Part shown: in pieces, positions 37,800 to 51,700 of the stretch
Position numbering within the stretch: the first letter of the stretch is position 1
Layout: each line of letters starts with the position of its first letter
Source of the DNA: Gymnogyps californianus
Lineage: Eukaryota > Chordata > Aves > Accipitriformes > Cathartidae
Reading direction: 5' to 3'
NCBI RefSeq assembly: GCF_018139145.2
Contig: NC_059500.1
Coordinates: 27,385,437 to 27,449,436 of the forward strand
DNA: 64,000 nt
Made by a program: the position numbers and the translations under genes
Notes under the pieces: generated by a model
The model's input: the letters and a program-made list of their open reading frames with translations, nothing else
Told to the model about the DNA's origin: nothing
The model's database searches: none

Positions 37800-38396
37800 T
37801 GTCGTGGTTTAACCCCAGTCAGCAACTAAGCACCACACAGCCGCTTCCCCCTTCCCCCTTCCAGTGGGGTGGGGAGGAGGAAAGGAAAAAACAGTAAAAC
37901 TCATGGGTTGACATAAGGACAGTTTAATAACTAAAGTAAAATATAATACTAACAATAGTAATAATGAAATATTATAATAATTATAATAATAATAGTGATG
38001 AAAACGAATATAACAAAAAAGGAGGGGGGGGGAGAAAAAAAAACAGTGATGCACAATGCAGTTGCTCACCACCCACTGACTGATGCCAGAGCAGCGATCC
38101 GCCCCTCCTGGCCAACTCCCCCTGTTTATATACTGGGCATGACATTCCATGGTATGGAATACCCCTTTGGCTAGTTCAGGTCAGCTGACCCGACTCTGCT
38201 CCCTCCCAGCTTCTTGCACACCTGCTTGCTGGCAGAGCACGGGAAACTGAAAAGTCCTTGGCTTAAGATAAGCGCTACTTAGCAACAACTAAAACATCGG
38301 AGTGTTATCAACATCATTCTCACACTAAATCCAAAACACAGCACTGTACCAGCTACTAAGAAGAGAGTTAACTCTGTCCCAGCCGAAACCACAACA
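37800..38396 (-). mobile_element. Solo LTR D, minus strand
   Basis: This 597-bp LTR starts TGTCGTGGTTTAACCCCAG and ends GAAACCACAACA on the plus strand. It is flanked by a perfect 5-bp duplication CACAT (37795-37799 and 38397-38401). On the minus strand it keeps a TATA box (plus-strand TTTATATA, 38125-38132) and an ATTAAA poly(A) signal (plus-strand TTTAAT, 37923-37928). Between them is an irregular ATA/AAT-rich stretch (37954-37999) and a G run near 38023-38032. The CRE-like site is altered (plus-strand TGACATTC, 38140-38147). The minus-strand frame at 37809-38150 is an LTR by-product. No internal retroviral genes adjoin it. Confidence 0.93.
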
Positions 38397-38401
38397 CACA
38401 T

Positions 38402-41400
38402 ATACATGACAGAGTTCTCTGGTTTAACAGTTTATGGGTACGTTTTTAAAAGTTTTCCTAAAAGCAGCAGTCACATCCTTTCTCAGCTCAGATTAATTTT
38501 ATGTATCATCTCTTTCTTAACATAACAACCATCTCCAGAGTACACTGGACCAGGCAATGGCAGGGTCCCAGAACCTGGCAGATCAAATTTTCTCTCAGGT
38601 TGGTGGGGGGAAGCATCCACAAACTGTAGAAAAGCAAATTACAGTTTGAAAATGCATTTGAATTTTCTTGAACAAATTTCAAAAGCATTGGTCCTTTTTA
38701 ACATTATGCCTTTCATTCTTGCCTTTTGACAATGTGCTATTGAAAACATCTCTCAGCCTCAGACTGAGGCTTCAAACTCCGTTTCTTACACCTCCTCTTT
38801 CAGCTCCAATATTAAGTCCCTTCAAAATGTGCAACACAGACATGACACCTAGGGCCAGCAAAACTTTTTTTAGGCTTCCAATGAAATGGTCAATTGATGA
38901 AGCAGATGGTAAAGCAAGATGTTGAACTATGTCCAATTCACATGTCTCATGGATAAAGGAAAGGCTCCAGAGGCAATTTTTCACTGCAAGATGACAGTTT
39001 AACTCCTGAAGTTAATTCATTAGCCCTGTCGGTAGGGCTGTTTTGCTTCCCCAGATTCCAGCCTGCAAATGGCTCTATTTCCTCTTCTGTATTTGAGTAG
39101 AGTAGGGACTGATCTTGATTTTATTTCTCAGGCAGAGCTTGTAACCATTAAAATATTTGTATGGGTTGTACTTTATTCTCCCAAGTGAAGAGACCTCTGT
39201 GAATAGTTAGTCCAGAGGAAAGGTATTAGTCTAGATTGCTATACCAATACTGCTCTTTTCAGGCTTCTATGGTGGGAAATCAAGATGAACTTGCATTTTG
39301 GTTATTAATCCTGACCTTACCCAGATTTGAGTCCAAAATGTTAAGTGTGAAAGCCTTGTACCCCATTATCGGTTGGCATAAACCATTTTCTCTTCCACTC
39401 TTCTATTTCATATACTGCCTGTCAAATTACATTTTTTAACTTAATTCCAAAGATGGAGTTTTTTCTTTAGAATTGACATAGAAAGTGATCAAAAATGCTT
39501 TAACCTATTTTAAGAAAGAATTAACTTCCTATGTTATAGACTTCATCTTTTTGTCCTTTTTTAATATAGAGCAACTCAATAAGTATTGGAGACAGAGTCT
39601 TTTAAAAATAACTTCAAGGACATCATATTTGTTGACAGCCAAATAGAAAAAATTTTTATCCCTTTCTCGCTTCATCATCTTTATTGACTCTGTCATTGAT
39701 CAGTGTGAAAGGAGCTTTGGATCCCACATAGCTGCCTTCATGGATGAACTGATATGTTTTACACTGTCTCAGGGCTCTGAGTGATAAGAGGCTTTTTGGA
39801 AAGCAGCTTAGAGGGAACAAAGTATTTGTTTAATAATATTTTAACATTCCTCAGACAAATACATAATTTTTTTTCCCCTTCTGTCCATTGTGTCACATTA
39901 TCAATCATTTCTAGGTCTTGAACAGAAAGCTATAAGGAGACTTACTCTAGTATGGCTAAGACAATGCAAAATATTTGACATGGTTCTAATTTGAGTCATG
40001 TGTTACTTCAGAAGTAACCCAAAATTATTTTTCCTCCTCTGAATTAGCTTAACAGATGACAATATTTCCCTGAAGGGAACAGATATACTTTTATGCATCT
40101 GCCACAAAGAAGTGTTTTCTTGTGTTCAAAGAAGTAGTTTTTATTGTGTTTGGTTAAAAACAAAACAAAAAAACCCAAACCAACCAAAAAAAAAAAAAAA
40201 AAGCATGACAGGTCTTACTTTGAATATTTAAATAAACACTAAATTCTCAAAAATACTCTATCAGACTAGCACTCAATACAGTTGTTAATTTACACACCAC
40301 AGAGTACATTGTGTTAGTTTTCTTTATTATCTCCATATGGTTATACAGCAAATCTGATAAAAAGTCCTTATTCACATTTCAGGGTTATGACCAACAAGCG
40401 TATTATTACCTTTGTGTGAACAGACAGTTAATCTTAGAGTCTTTTCTCAAAGAACTTTTGAATGCTGCCTTCAGTGCAATTTAATTCATTTTTATTATAT
40501 AATTATGTGTGGGCTTGGCTTTTTTTTTTTTTCATTTTTAATATTAAAATAATGTTGAAAATGAAATCAGAGAGGCATTGAAACAAAATAGAAATTATTG
40601 TATTCAGGCGGGATCTAAGTTATTGCACTTATTGTCATGTAAATGCCACTCACTTCTTCTGACATGTCAGATATATAACCTAACTTGGACATCTATTTTC
40701 TCTGAGCTTTTTATTTAAAAACTATTCAAGCAAACCTAAGTAACTCTAAACTCAGACTGTAATTATCCTTGTAGAGCTGAAAGTCTGCAAGAACAACAAG
40801 TCTCTAGATAATTATAAATGTCTAAGTATATTTACAGGTGTCCCTGGTCATTAGTATTACTGATGATAGCTGCTAAATTGTGCCCTGTTAAATCATATGA
40901 TAGCCTAGACAGACTGGCATGTAGATGTTACGGTAAGTTTCTACTTTTAGGATCCTCCTCTAGGATTTATTTTTATAGAAAAAAAATTTATGAGTTGTAC
41001 ACTGCTAGCAATAAACCAAAACTCACTTAAATTTTTCCACTCCCTAACTACTCTGATACTAAGGATTTTAAGATTGCAATGGGTGCATAAAAAAAGCACT
41101 AAGATTTTCTCTCTCCAGAAGTTTTACTTAAAATAGTGCTTAATGGCATTTTCAAATGTGATTTTAAAAGTCTTGGTCAAGAGATCACATATTAAGGACT
41201 TCTGATCATTTAAGAAACCTGTTTTCTGGTTTTTTGTTTCGAGAAAAATTGAAGTGCAATTTGGCTTTTACTCTAGAAACACACAGAATATCAGATAGTG
41301 ACTTTTTCATAGTCACAGAATGTAACAAAATATAAATTGGTATTCCCATCACCATTGTATTTAAAGTCATGTCTACACTTGCAAATTAAGATACAGTGTA

Positions 41401-43353
41401 AGTTTTAAAGAAAAAGCTATTGCAAATGAACTCCCTGGGACAAAATACTTTATGTCTATTAATTTAAACAATGTACATTAAGTTTATTCAGAAAATGAAA
41501 AGGCTTGTTCCAGTATGGTAAGGTATATCATCTTGACAGATATTATTCATAGAGAGTGTTGCCACAGCGTGAATGCCTTTCACACCCTCCTGCTCCAGTA
41601 TCTCTATACTACATTTCAATGTGTGCTACAGATATACCTTAAGAACATCCATACTCGCAAATATTCAGCAATAGTTTTTCTTGAGTGGCTGCAGAGCACA
41701 AGTGGCCCTTGAACATAAAACCCTAAAACTTTTGTGGCCTCAACGTTTTCGTCATTAGGTAAGATGTAGCCTGGTACTGGAGATGTCTTAGTACTAGAAT
41801 TCCCAGTAGCTTGAGGATCAACAAAAGTCATCTTATAGTGTACAGAGTATTGGTACCTATGCAGACATAGCCATGAAATAAGCATGTCAATTCTCCAGAC
41901 AACTCCTTTGTTTGAACAAAGGAACTGCAGTTAACCCTGAGATGTCTTTACCTTCTACCTGCTCGACTTACATCACTTAGTGTGGTGGTGATCTCCTACG
42001 TAAGAGCTGCCTGTACCTGAAGTTCAGCAAAAGCTACCAATTAATTCAAACTTGCACAAAATATATGTTGATCAGGAATTAAATTGCATTTTTCCTAATG
42101 ATTCATTTAGTCAGAAATTTCCATCTATTTCAAATGTTCCCTCATTTCAGGGGACGTTGTTGCCACAATACATATTCTCATATTGTCGTTTCCTTATCAC
42201 AAAATTTTCTTTGTTCTCCAAGTAAAAAGTAATTTTCTTTGAATGGCAAATACTGCAAATAAGTCTTTCCTGAAATGCCCACTCTCTAGTAGTCAATTCT
42301 GTATATTTTTAATTAACCCTATCACTGTATATCTAATTATTCCTGACTGCACTCTCCTCTATGGAACTCAGATAACATAAATTACATAGTTACACTGGTA
42401 ATTTATTTCCTCAGTGAAAAGTCTAGATTACTTGCAGGCCAAACAGTGCAAGATTCAGTGGAAAGAAGACAGAGCTGAAATACAACATAAAGATACCTAA
42501 CAGACTAAAACTAGACTATCTAAATTGCTAAGTGATATCAGATTATACAGAAAAAAAACTATAATGTGAAACTGGGGTTCCATTCTCCAAAAGCTCTAAC
42601 GTTTTTGGAATTTTACTGCTAAAGGCAGTATTATTTATTTCCATTGGACTAGTACTGTAAGTACAGTTATATGAAAGCGTAAAAGTTTATAGGATCCATG
42701 CCCTTAAGTCCTTGGAGCAGGTATGTTTATTTGCATCTTAGTGTCCTTACCATACTGGTAAGGACTGGAACTTCCAGTTTGGCAACCTGCTACTACAAAC
42801 ATTTAAATATAGTTAAAACTAAAAGTGAATGGAAGATACAGCTAAGCAAACTGTTAAGAACACTTTGGTCTCAACTAAGACTCACTCTTAATTTAACAGC
42901 AGTGCCTGGACTCTTTCTGAGAGAAAAGATAGAAATAAAACAAAGGTTTGCTTTTTTTTACTTCTGTAATATCATCAAGATTTTTTTCCATTGACTTTTT
43001 AGTGGAAGGTTTCCTTCTTCAATAACAAGCCACAGAAGTGCACTGCCTTCATACAGCAGGATTTTTAAAGCAACAAACCTGAAAGGCAGTTAAATGAAGG
43101 AGACAATACAGTTGCAACTCCCTATGCATAGTCCTGTTAAAAATGCTGTAAGACTGTTTTCGCATTGTGTGGAGTTCCTTCATGTTTCTCCACAGCATAA
43201 AAGAAGAAAAACGAGGAAGGTATGACTGCTGGGCAGTATTTGTGGTGTAGAAAGTTCCTGAGTGTCCTAAAGATGACACACATGCAGGGAATTTGGGTAG
43301 CTGGCTGCAGACAAATGTTACTGCTTTTCTTCCATGCTAGGAGAGAAGAATTG
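38402..43353. other. 5 kb unique region, no gene recognised
   Basis: No gene or transposon recognised. An A-rich tract lies at 40157-40202. A 9-bp-armed palindrome TCCTTTGTTTGAACAAAGGA lies at 41904-41923. Frames at 38668-38925, 41616-41885 and 42698-42994 show no family motif. Confidence 0.5.
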
Positions 43354-43358
43354 ATCTC

Positions 43359-43521
43359 TGTTGTGGTTTAACCCCAGCCGCAAACTAAGCACCACGGAGC
43401 CGCTTGCTCACTCCCCCCACCCAGTGGGATGGGAGAGAGAATCGGAAAAAAAACCCACCTCGTGGGTTGAGATAAAGACAGTTTAATAGGACAGAAAGGA
43501 AGGAAAAATAATGATAATAAT

Positions 43522-43553
<32 letters not shown>

Positions 43554-43966
43554 ATGTGACAACAATACTACTAAAAGAATTAGAATATGCAAAAGAAGTG
43601 ATGCACAATGCAATTGCTCACCACTTGCCGACCAATGCCCAGTTAGTTCTTGAGCAGCGATCTGCCCATCCCAGCCAACTCCCCCCAGTTTATATACTGG
43701 GCATGACATCATATGGTATGGAATATCCCTTTGGCCAGTTTGGGTCAGCTGTCCTGGCTGTGTCCCCTCCCATCTTCTTGTGCCCCTCCAGCCTTCTTGC
43801 TGGCTGGGCATGAGAAGATGAACAATCCTTGACTTAGTATAAACACTACTTAGCAACAACTAAAAAAAAGTGTGTTATCAACATTATTTTCCTGCTAAAT
43901 CCAAAACACTGCCCTATACCAGCTACTAGGAAGAAAATTAACTCTATCCCAGCTGAAACCAAGACA
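43359..43966 (-). mobile_element. Solo LTR E, minus strand
   Basis: This 608-bp LTR starts TGTTGTGGTTTAACCCCAG and ends GAAACCAAGACA on the plus strand. The target duplication is ATCTC (43354-43358) versus ATCTT (43967-43971), 4 of 5 matching. It is the closest relative of copy A by eye. On the minus strand it keeps TATATAAA (plus-strand 43689-43696), a CRE-like site (plus-strand TGACATCA, 43704-43711) and ATTAAA (plus-strand TTTAAT, 43482-43487). A long (AAT)n tract lies at 43507-43555. The frames at 43511-43813 plus and 43527-43859 minus are products of the LTR and its microsatellite. Confidence 0.92.
43507..43555. repeat. (AAT)n microsatellite inside LTR E
   Basis: A nearly pure AAT/ATA run with one interruption (ATTAAT near 43527). 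Shorter or degraded versions lie at the same LTR position in copies A (12566-12597), B (14448-14474) and D (37954-37999). Confidence 0.9.
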
Positions 43967-43971
43967 ATCTT

Positions 43972-46900
43972 TCAGGCTACTGGCCTCCCACTCACATTAT
44001 GCTGAGATTTTGGCAAGCATGTGGCTAAAGTCAACAGGGAAAGACAGAATCTGTCTTTCATTCCTGCCCTACAGTGGATGCCAAGTGGTAACAAAAACAC
44101 CAGGATAAAACTTCTGAAATTGTAGATAACATCCTGTACTTTGAAATTCCACCTCAGACATATGATGTTTCTTAAAAGCTAGCAGCATTTTCACTAATAT
44201 ATAAATTGGATTATTTTTACCTGTTGAGCCTGAGCTAAGCACCAGAAAGACTAGGGAGAGGAACTAGTGGCCTCCAAACAAGTATAGAATATGACAAGTT
44301 CTTTAGTAACTCTGAGATCATTTAAGTGTAATTACAAGGTGTGTTTGAAGGAACGTTACAGCCACTGGCTTCCTTTGGTTTTCTTATCCACTAAAAAGTG
44401 AGTTGTGCACAAGATAAGTTACAATTAAAAATAAGAACTTACGAAGCCACTGAAAGACTAAAAGCTGAAACCTACATGTGAACATTCATTTCAATCCACA
44501 TATACTTAAGATTAACAAACAGAAGATCACATACCTCAAAATGGGCATTTTGAAAGCAGTGGCAAAATAACTATTAATTGGAAAAGTTGACATTTTCCAG
44601 AGAAAGAAGGGATGTTAACTAAATGCATGGCTAACTAAAGAGATATTAAATAAAATGTTAAATAAAATTATTTATTAAAATTAAATAAAGTATTCTGCAA
44701 CATCAGTTATTACTTCATGCTGCATGTAAGAGTCACCACCTACTTTACTAGTTTATAACTATAAAAACAATGTATCATAAAGGCTTGATCAAGGCATTCA
44801 ACTTAAAGGCAGATATAGTAGATTATAGTGATTAAAGGCAAATACAGTAGCATTGTTTTTATTCATGTATTCCTACAGAAGGTGTTATGTGGGCATTACA
44901 GCATATCAAATCGATATTTATGAAGGCTGAGTGGCCTCTGAGTAAGACAGCTTTCTTAGATTGGTGACTAGATGTGCTGAGATTCATGTACCCAGCCATG
45001 CATCAGCCCCACATAATATTTGCTCTCAGAACTGTGTGGCAGTCTTCCAGAGTGGGGAATACCTAGACTCATTAAATTTCGGTGTTTCCCAACCACACAA
45101 CCACTTCCATGAACAGAAAATATTATCTAACTTTGTTTCAAGAGAGAAGGAATTGCCACTCGAAATATCTTAAAACATGAGGGAATAAAGAAGTGTGAAA
45201 ACCAAGTTTTTATAAAACAGCAGCATCATTGGCAATATATGTATTGACAAATAAACCGTTATTCTCTGTACAGAATCAAAAGAATTATTCCTAGTTAACT
45301 TCTGATGACAAACTTCATAAAGATACAATAACAGGTCATGTTATGGCTTTTATTCTGAACATGCAATAGTGTATGTCACATTTCTTAATTGTTGGCAACA
45401 TCATTTTAAAATTAATTTCAATTTCTAGCCAAATGATGAGAGAAACATTAATTGCCTACTACATAAGCATCTAACACAAGAAAATTTAAACTTAGAATTG
45501 CAATATGCTAGTCCATAATTACTGAAATAAATACATATAGTTATAACACTGCTCTTGAGAAGCAGGCACATCTACTGCAGAAACTATATTTAGCAGTAAA
45601 TAGGCAAACAAACCTTTATTTTTTTTAATCAGCTACTGAAAATGAATCTCTTTTTTCGAAAATAATCTAAAAATTCAGATGTGAAACATCACTAAGGTTA
45701 TATAAATTAAAGGTTCCTATTGCTGTTTTAAATTACAGCTGCAAATGGTCACTTAGCTCAGTTTGGCAGCTATGTGCAGCCATTCTCAACCTGTTAAGGG
45801 AAGAGAATAAAAAGAAAATATTCCCATTTATACAGGCTTTCCCCTCCCCATTTATGAAGGCAACTTGTTTTTGAAAGAGGACTCTCATGAAACCGCACTC
45901 AGGCACTTGAGTGGTGACTGCAAAAAATACAGCTCCATTTACGTACTATTGCTTAGCGCTGATTTTACCATATTGGTACTGACCAGACAACAAATTATAT
46001 TTGTTTGTATCCATAGCCACTTAAAAGTAGCCAGCTGCATTACTCATTGATACCAGCAAGCCAAAGATCAATGTAGGCAGTAAAAGGCTGTTTCATGCAT
46101 CCAATGGGCTACTGAATGGCATATAATTTAATACTATAACCTTAATATTTCTTACTTTCCTTCCTCCTCCTAGAAAAAAAAGGAAATACAATATGAAAAA
46201 TTTTGTCAGTGTAACTGCTGTTCTACAATATAATTACTATCATGTATTTCTGATGAATTCATTACAGCTAAAGTTTGGAGAAGGAAAAAGTACTCCAATT
46301 TTAAAGAAAAAAAGATGTATAATGTAATATCAGTGATGTTCACATAAATGAGGCAACATCTCATTCTTTTAGAATCTAGTAATCATTTTCAGGATGGACA
46401 GAGCTGTCACACACAAGTTCATTCTCTTTAGAGCTGTCTACAGGCAACACCATTGCAGAACCATATTCACATTCAACAGGTGGATCTTCTGTCCCCTCTG
46501 CTCCTTGCAAATCACTTCCCTGTATGACCCAGTGACTTACACACTGGAAACTTGCTGGAGTGAGGTAATTCAACTCAAGGCCCACTTCCTGTTGAGACTT
46601 TTTTATTACTATAACTTTTCAAGAGCTACAGAAACAGGAACTCTCCAAAAGTCAGGGTTTTGTTTTGTTGGTTGGTTTATTAGTTTTTAATTTCTTCCAG
46701 GCATCCTTACTGTGGACCAAAGGTAAAATAATGTCATTCAAAGTTTAAGAACAATCTACAAAGTTTTCTGCTTATTACTAATACTCTTCAAGGAAATCAG
46801 AAAGTCTAAAGGGCTATTCTACCTCCATTATTTAAAGCAGATATATATAAGCCTTCCCCTGATCTTGGTATTAACTTTTAAAACAGTCATTGGCTTAGAA

Positions 46901-48670
46901 TGTTGCAAGTACAAATACTTAAACAAAGTCATGAAAGCAGCTTTTATTTCCCCAGCAGCAGCAAAGAAGTAAGGTGGGTGTAATAGAAGACATAGGTAGA
47001 AAGCAATTGTAGGTTAAAGCACAATACTACTGGAAGGCACAGAGTTAGCAACTAAATTAATTACAGGGATACTTTTACAAAAGAGTTTGTTCTGTGTAAT
47101 GTTTATTCTTCATGCTTTTCCTTTCTGCTAGGATATATATAACGTCAGTCAAGAACTGCCTGAAATAACTAGGACATGACATCTATGATGAAGATGAATT
47201 TAATGAAGGGACTAGGTCAATGTAAACTGTGACCTGAGAAAGCTGGAGGAAAGTATAAGTTTACTGAAGTTCTTGCTTGCTTGGTTTTGTTTAGGTTCAC
47301 TTCTGAATCTCACCCATACTGTCAAACTGCTCAGAAAAATTTACTACTCCATTCACTTGTTAGTTATGCTGATTCAGTTTTCTTGGGGAAAATTCTTATT
47401 TTCTCATAGTTAACATTAAGCAATACTTTATCAGAATTTCCCCCATGAATATGCCACATTTGAGGCGCATGTCACAGACCTGCTGTGCTGCCAAACAGTT
47501 GACTGGTTTTGAAGCTTCTTCATTTTCGACAGTTTCAAAATGTGCCCCACCTGAAGAAGTTGTTTATGCCCTCAGCATTCAAATACTTGACTTCATAAGG
47601 TATTTTTATTCAGGAGGCTAAATTATGTACTCTCTCTATATATATTTAATGAAAGTCTTGCAATTCATTAAACGGTGGACTGGTTTCAGTAATTTCTTCA
47701 ATCAATGCCTCTTCAGTCTAAGTAATCATCATATGTGGGGGGAGGGGAAATGGCAGCTCTCTTATGCAGAAACACTACAGTCTTACTGATTAAAAAGAAA
47801 TTGTAGACTTAAAAAAAGATGCAAACCAATACATTTTAAAAAGTATGCAAAGTCTTGTGTTTTGTTGGGTTTTTTTTAATGTAATATAAGCATCCATAGC
47901 CTAAGGCATTTTTATGAGACAATAACTTTACAGCTGTACAGTTGCAGCCAACATAACATCGCTGTTATTGGGACCTTGATATGAACTGGATTACTGAACT
48001 GATTTATGTTAGAAATAAGGCTGCAAAAAAATGAAAGAAAACTAATTAACTTGTAGTTAACCAGATCAGTGTCATGATGATGCTCTTTTTCTGACAGGAA
48101 TAGCAAGCCTCAGCACAAGAGCAGGAACCAGCTAGGAATGGAAACTCCCTAAGAAGAACGCTTTCTTTCCAAAATCAGTATTTCTGTGAAAGTAAGGCCT
48201 CTCACAGCAATTAGTTTTTGACAAATAAAATAAGATCCATTATTTGCTGAAATTGGTAAACAATGTCTGCTCAACACATGTAATCCACACACTGCCTTTC
48301 ATTATGTAAGCTAAAACACTATTAGAATTCGTGATATTAATGTGCCTGTTAAAATTCTGAACCTTGTATTAAACCATACTTCAGGGACCTCCTTGGCACT
48401 TTTCCAAGTTTAGTGAGTAAATTGCATAAATGCTACTTATTTTCCCACTCTTTCTTTTTTTTTTTTTTAAGTTTATATACAGTTATGTAGTAACTTCTAT
48501 GTTAAAAGCTAGAAAACAAAATATTTTCTGTCTAGTTTGTAGCCCTTTAAACCATGGAAATAAAATATCTTAACATGCTTCAGATTTATCCTGTGAGAGG
48601 AGCCATGCAAATGCAGTGAATTTATTAAAGGCAGATTTGTATATAATAATAGATTTATAAGTAGAATTTT
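43972..48670. other. 4.7 kb unique region, no gene recognised
   Basis: AT-rich sequence with no recognised gene or repeat family. Frames such as 44961-45173 plus and 46394-46690 plus lack motifs. A T tract lies at about 48457-48469. Confidence 0.5.
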
Positions 48671-48700
48671 AGATAGATAGATAGATAGATAGATAGGTAG
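48671..48700. repeat. (AGAT)n microsatellite
   Basis: A perfect AGAT run with a terminal AGGT variant, followed by a short TA run (48704-48714). Confidence 0.92.
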
Positions 48701-48714
48701 ATTTATATATATAT

Positions 48715-51700
48715 AATCCCCACTTGAAACAGATAACTTCATAGCAACATATATCAAAGTTTTCAAGAATTCTACCTTAATTACTAGGAATTCTCTTCTC
48801 ATTTCTTCCAGTTCATGAACTGGAGAAAACCCCTTTTAGACCTAAAAGCTCCCTTCCAAAACAAAAAACCCAAAGCACTGTTATTTGCTTCTTTCACTTC
48901 ATACCACTTCTTTCATCTTTATATCATTGTGTTGCTAGAAATTAGTTACCTGCTGTACAAGTCAGTGGTAAGGGGGAGAAGAGAGTGTGAGGTTTCCAGA
49001 AGAGTTGCATTATTGGCTTCAGAGCTGCAAAGAAGTGACATAGCCATTAGGTTAGACTGGCAAGACATGTTTTAACTGTATTTCCCAGGGCAGAGAGTTG
49101 CATGACAGATCTTTTGAGCAAGACCTGCCCATGTTGTGGGATCTCTCCTGTCTGTGCTATCAGATGCACACTGACAAGTGCCGAAGTGGGCACCCACCCC
49201 TGTGTGATTCAGAATTTTGTACAAGAACCAGCATAATCATCTTTCCTTAAATATTTATATTACTCCCTAGTTTTTGGCTGCTGAGGCAGTTCTTAGCTCA
49301 CATTAAGATGCCACAAGAAGTATTTAATGGGACACAGCCAATAGAAATCTAAACAATTGTCTTAGCAGGATAAGGAAGAAGAGCAATGTAGCTGATATTA
49401 GCAGCAAATCCTTTACATCAGTGAAGGACTACAAAGGATGCATTTTGTTTCTTTGTTTTAAATTCTTCAGTTCCCATTTAAACTCTTTCCTTTAGAGTCT
49501 TTCACTGTCTTAACCCCCCAACTTAAGACACTAAACAGCAGACACTTAGAATTTGTTTATGCTGTGATTGTTATTACCTGTTTGTGATATTCTGTCCAGA
49601 CATCAGTGGTTTTACTCCCTTTTATGTGAATATTTAGGGACAGTTTGCACTCAGGCTTCTCTGCTTGCAGCACAGACACAATACACCAGTACTAAAAACA
49701 TGTGGTGGCAGGATTTCCTGATATAAACACCACTTTACTTATTAGTAAGAGGGAACAGACAAACACCCAAACAATCATTTCACAGAAGGCCAAAATGACG
49801 TACTAAGAAATCAATTACAGAAATGTTGCTGATGCCCAAACAACATGCTCTACAAAAAAACATGTTTTCCCCACTCAAATTGCAGAATAACTCTTCCCCA
49901 ATTGAAAAATACAGTTGCTTACAAAACATCTTATCCAAATCACAGTACAATTCCAGTTGCTTCTCAGCAGTTCTCTGGTATGTCACACACAAAAAAATAT
50001 ACATGTTGTATCATTATATAGCCTCCTCAGCCCCCTTTCCTTTTCCCTCCAATGTGTGCTGCCTCAAGGGAAGTAAGTTCCAGGTTTGTGTATTCCTTGT
50101 GCTGATACCAGCTGTGTCAGCCAGGCTTAGGGATAAAACTTAATTTTGCTAACCTGCTCTGCAAGGAGGAGACCTCATTAATAGTTAAAAGCTGAAGATC
50201 AGTAACTTGTATTGGCTAAATACTTGAGCATGGATGGGCTCAGATTAATCTCCAGTTAGTTTCAGCCAAGTGGTAGTGTCACAAATGCAGACCAATGACC
50301 CAGTCTTTCAGACTAATGGAAAAATGCAGTCACAGGCATTTTAAACATAGCATTGTCTGACACCTATTTTATATATCTGGGTGCAGGGAGTTATGATAAC
50401 TTTATAATTTCCAACAGGAACTGTAACATCTTAAAATTAAAAGTTATTTAGTGTATTTTGACCAAACACTGCACAGGGACAGTGAATTTCTGGTTTTCTA
50501 TTGCCTGAACACTCACTGAATGCCTAACGACAGGAGAAAAAGGCAAACAGAGGTTCTAGGAACATTTCCTAAGAAAAGGAACCACTGGTCTCATTTGGTT
50601 TGCAAAAAGCTTCTTCTTTAAGAAGTCAGTCTTACAGCAAACACTTTGAATGCTCATTCACAACATCACCCATTACACAAATGGGTATAGGCTAAAGCTG
50701 ATGAAGCAGTCTGAGCTTTCACTGGCAAGTTCTTTATTATACTAGTAGTAAAAAAACACTATATCCCATGCTGAAAATATAACTGTAATCCAAATTTCAT
50801 ATTGATACATACATTCCTTTAATACAATATGCACTCCCATTTCCAAGACTTTCTGTTTGTTGGTTTCTATGATGACCTCTAATTAAAAGAGGATGACCAT
50901 TTCGAGTAAATTAGTATTTACCATTTAGATTTCTTATTCCATATTTCCCCAAGGTAACTCAAGTGCTACTTACCAGTAACACCAAACAGTGATCACAAAT
51001 CATTAATCTGGGTCCTCTCATAGTATGACATGAGGAGTAATACTCAGAAGGAACATCTCACCAGGCACAATTCATGCTAAAAGAGCCTTCTTTACTATTT
51101 GGGTCTACTTACTGCTTCATTCCCATTCCTTCCAGCTGCAGTTGGTCTGGTGAAGGTAGTTACTGCCACCAGCTATTCCTTGCTGTTTCCCTCTGTTGGA
51201 CCAATGAAAAGATTCCTCCAATCTGCTGATTTATTTCCATCAAAATGATTCTAGTAAACTTTCAAATACTACCTCAGTAAGTTTCTTGCTATTCGTCTCA
51301 TGAGATACATGGGCATTCATTTCCAACTATGAGCTCAGCATTAGGATTAGGAACAAGCTTATAATATGAAAATACATAGACCCTTGAGTACACTAGAAGG
51401 TGTTGCAGGGGACGTATGGTAGCTGCTTGAGATTTTCATTGTATAGAGGCCTCACCTACTACATCAAAACTCAATTGTTGCAACAACATGAGAATTGTCC
51501 TCCCTTGTATTTCTTCTGTTTCCCTTCTCACCTAACTTGTTCTTCTCTTCCAGTTACCACCTATACTGCCAGTATAAGGGAAAAAACATAAAAAAGGAAT
51601 GCCGAAGGAAAGGAGGGAAGGGAAATTCTAAGCCATACACTTTTAGCTCTAACTTTTCTATTGAAAAGCTGAAGAAAATTGGTTAAAATGAAAATGTTCT

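Noticed and set aside
43511..43859. Frames on both strands (100 and 110 codons) with poly-Asn or poly-Tyr runs
   Set aside because: They are products of the AAT microsatellite and of LTR E. Similar peptides recur in LTR A because the LTRs are homologous, not because a gene is conserved.
46394..46690. Plus frame of 98 codons
   Set aside because: The opposite strand is also open here (46376-46585) and neither peptide is recognisable.
48671..48700. AGAT run as a CRISPR-like or regulatory array
   Set aside because: It is a simple tetranucleotide microsatellite with no spacers.
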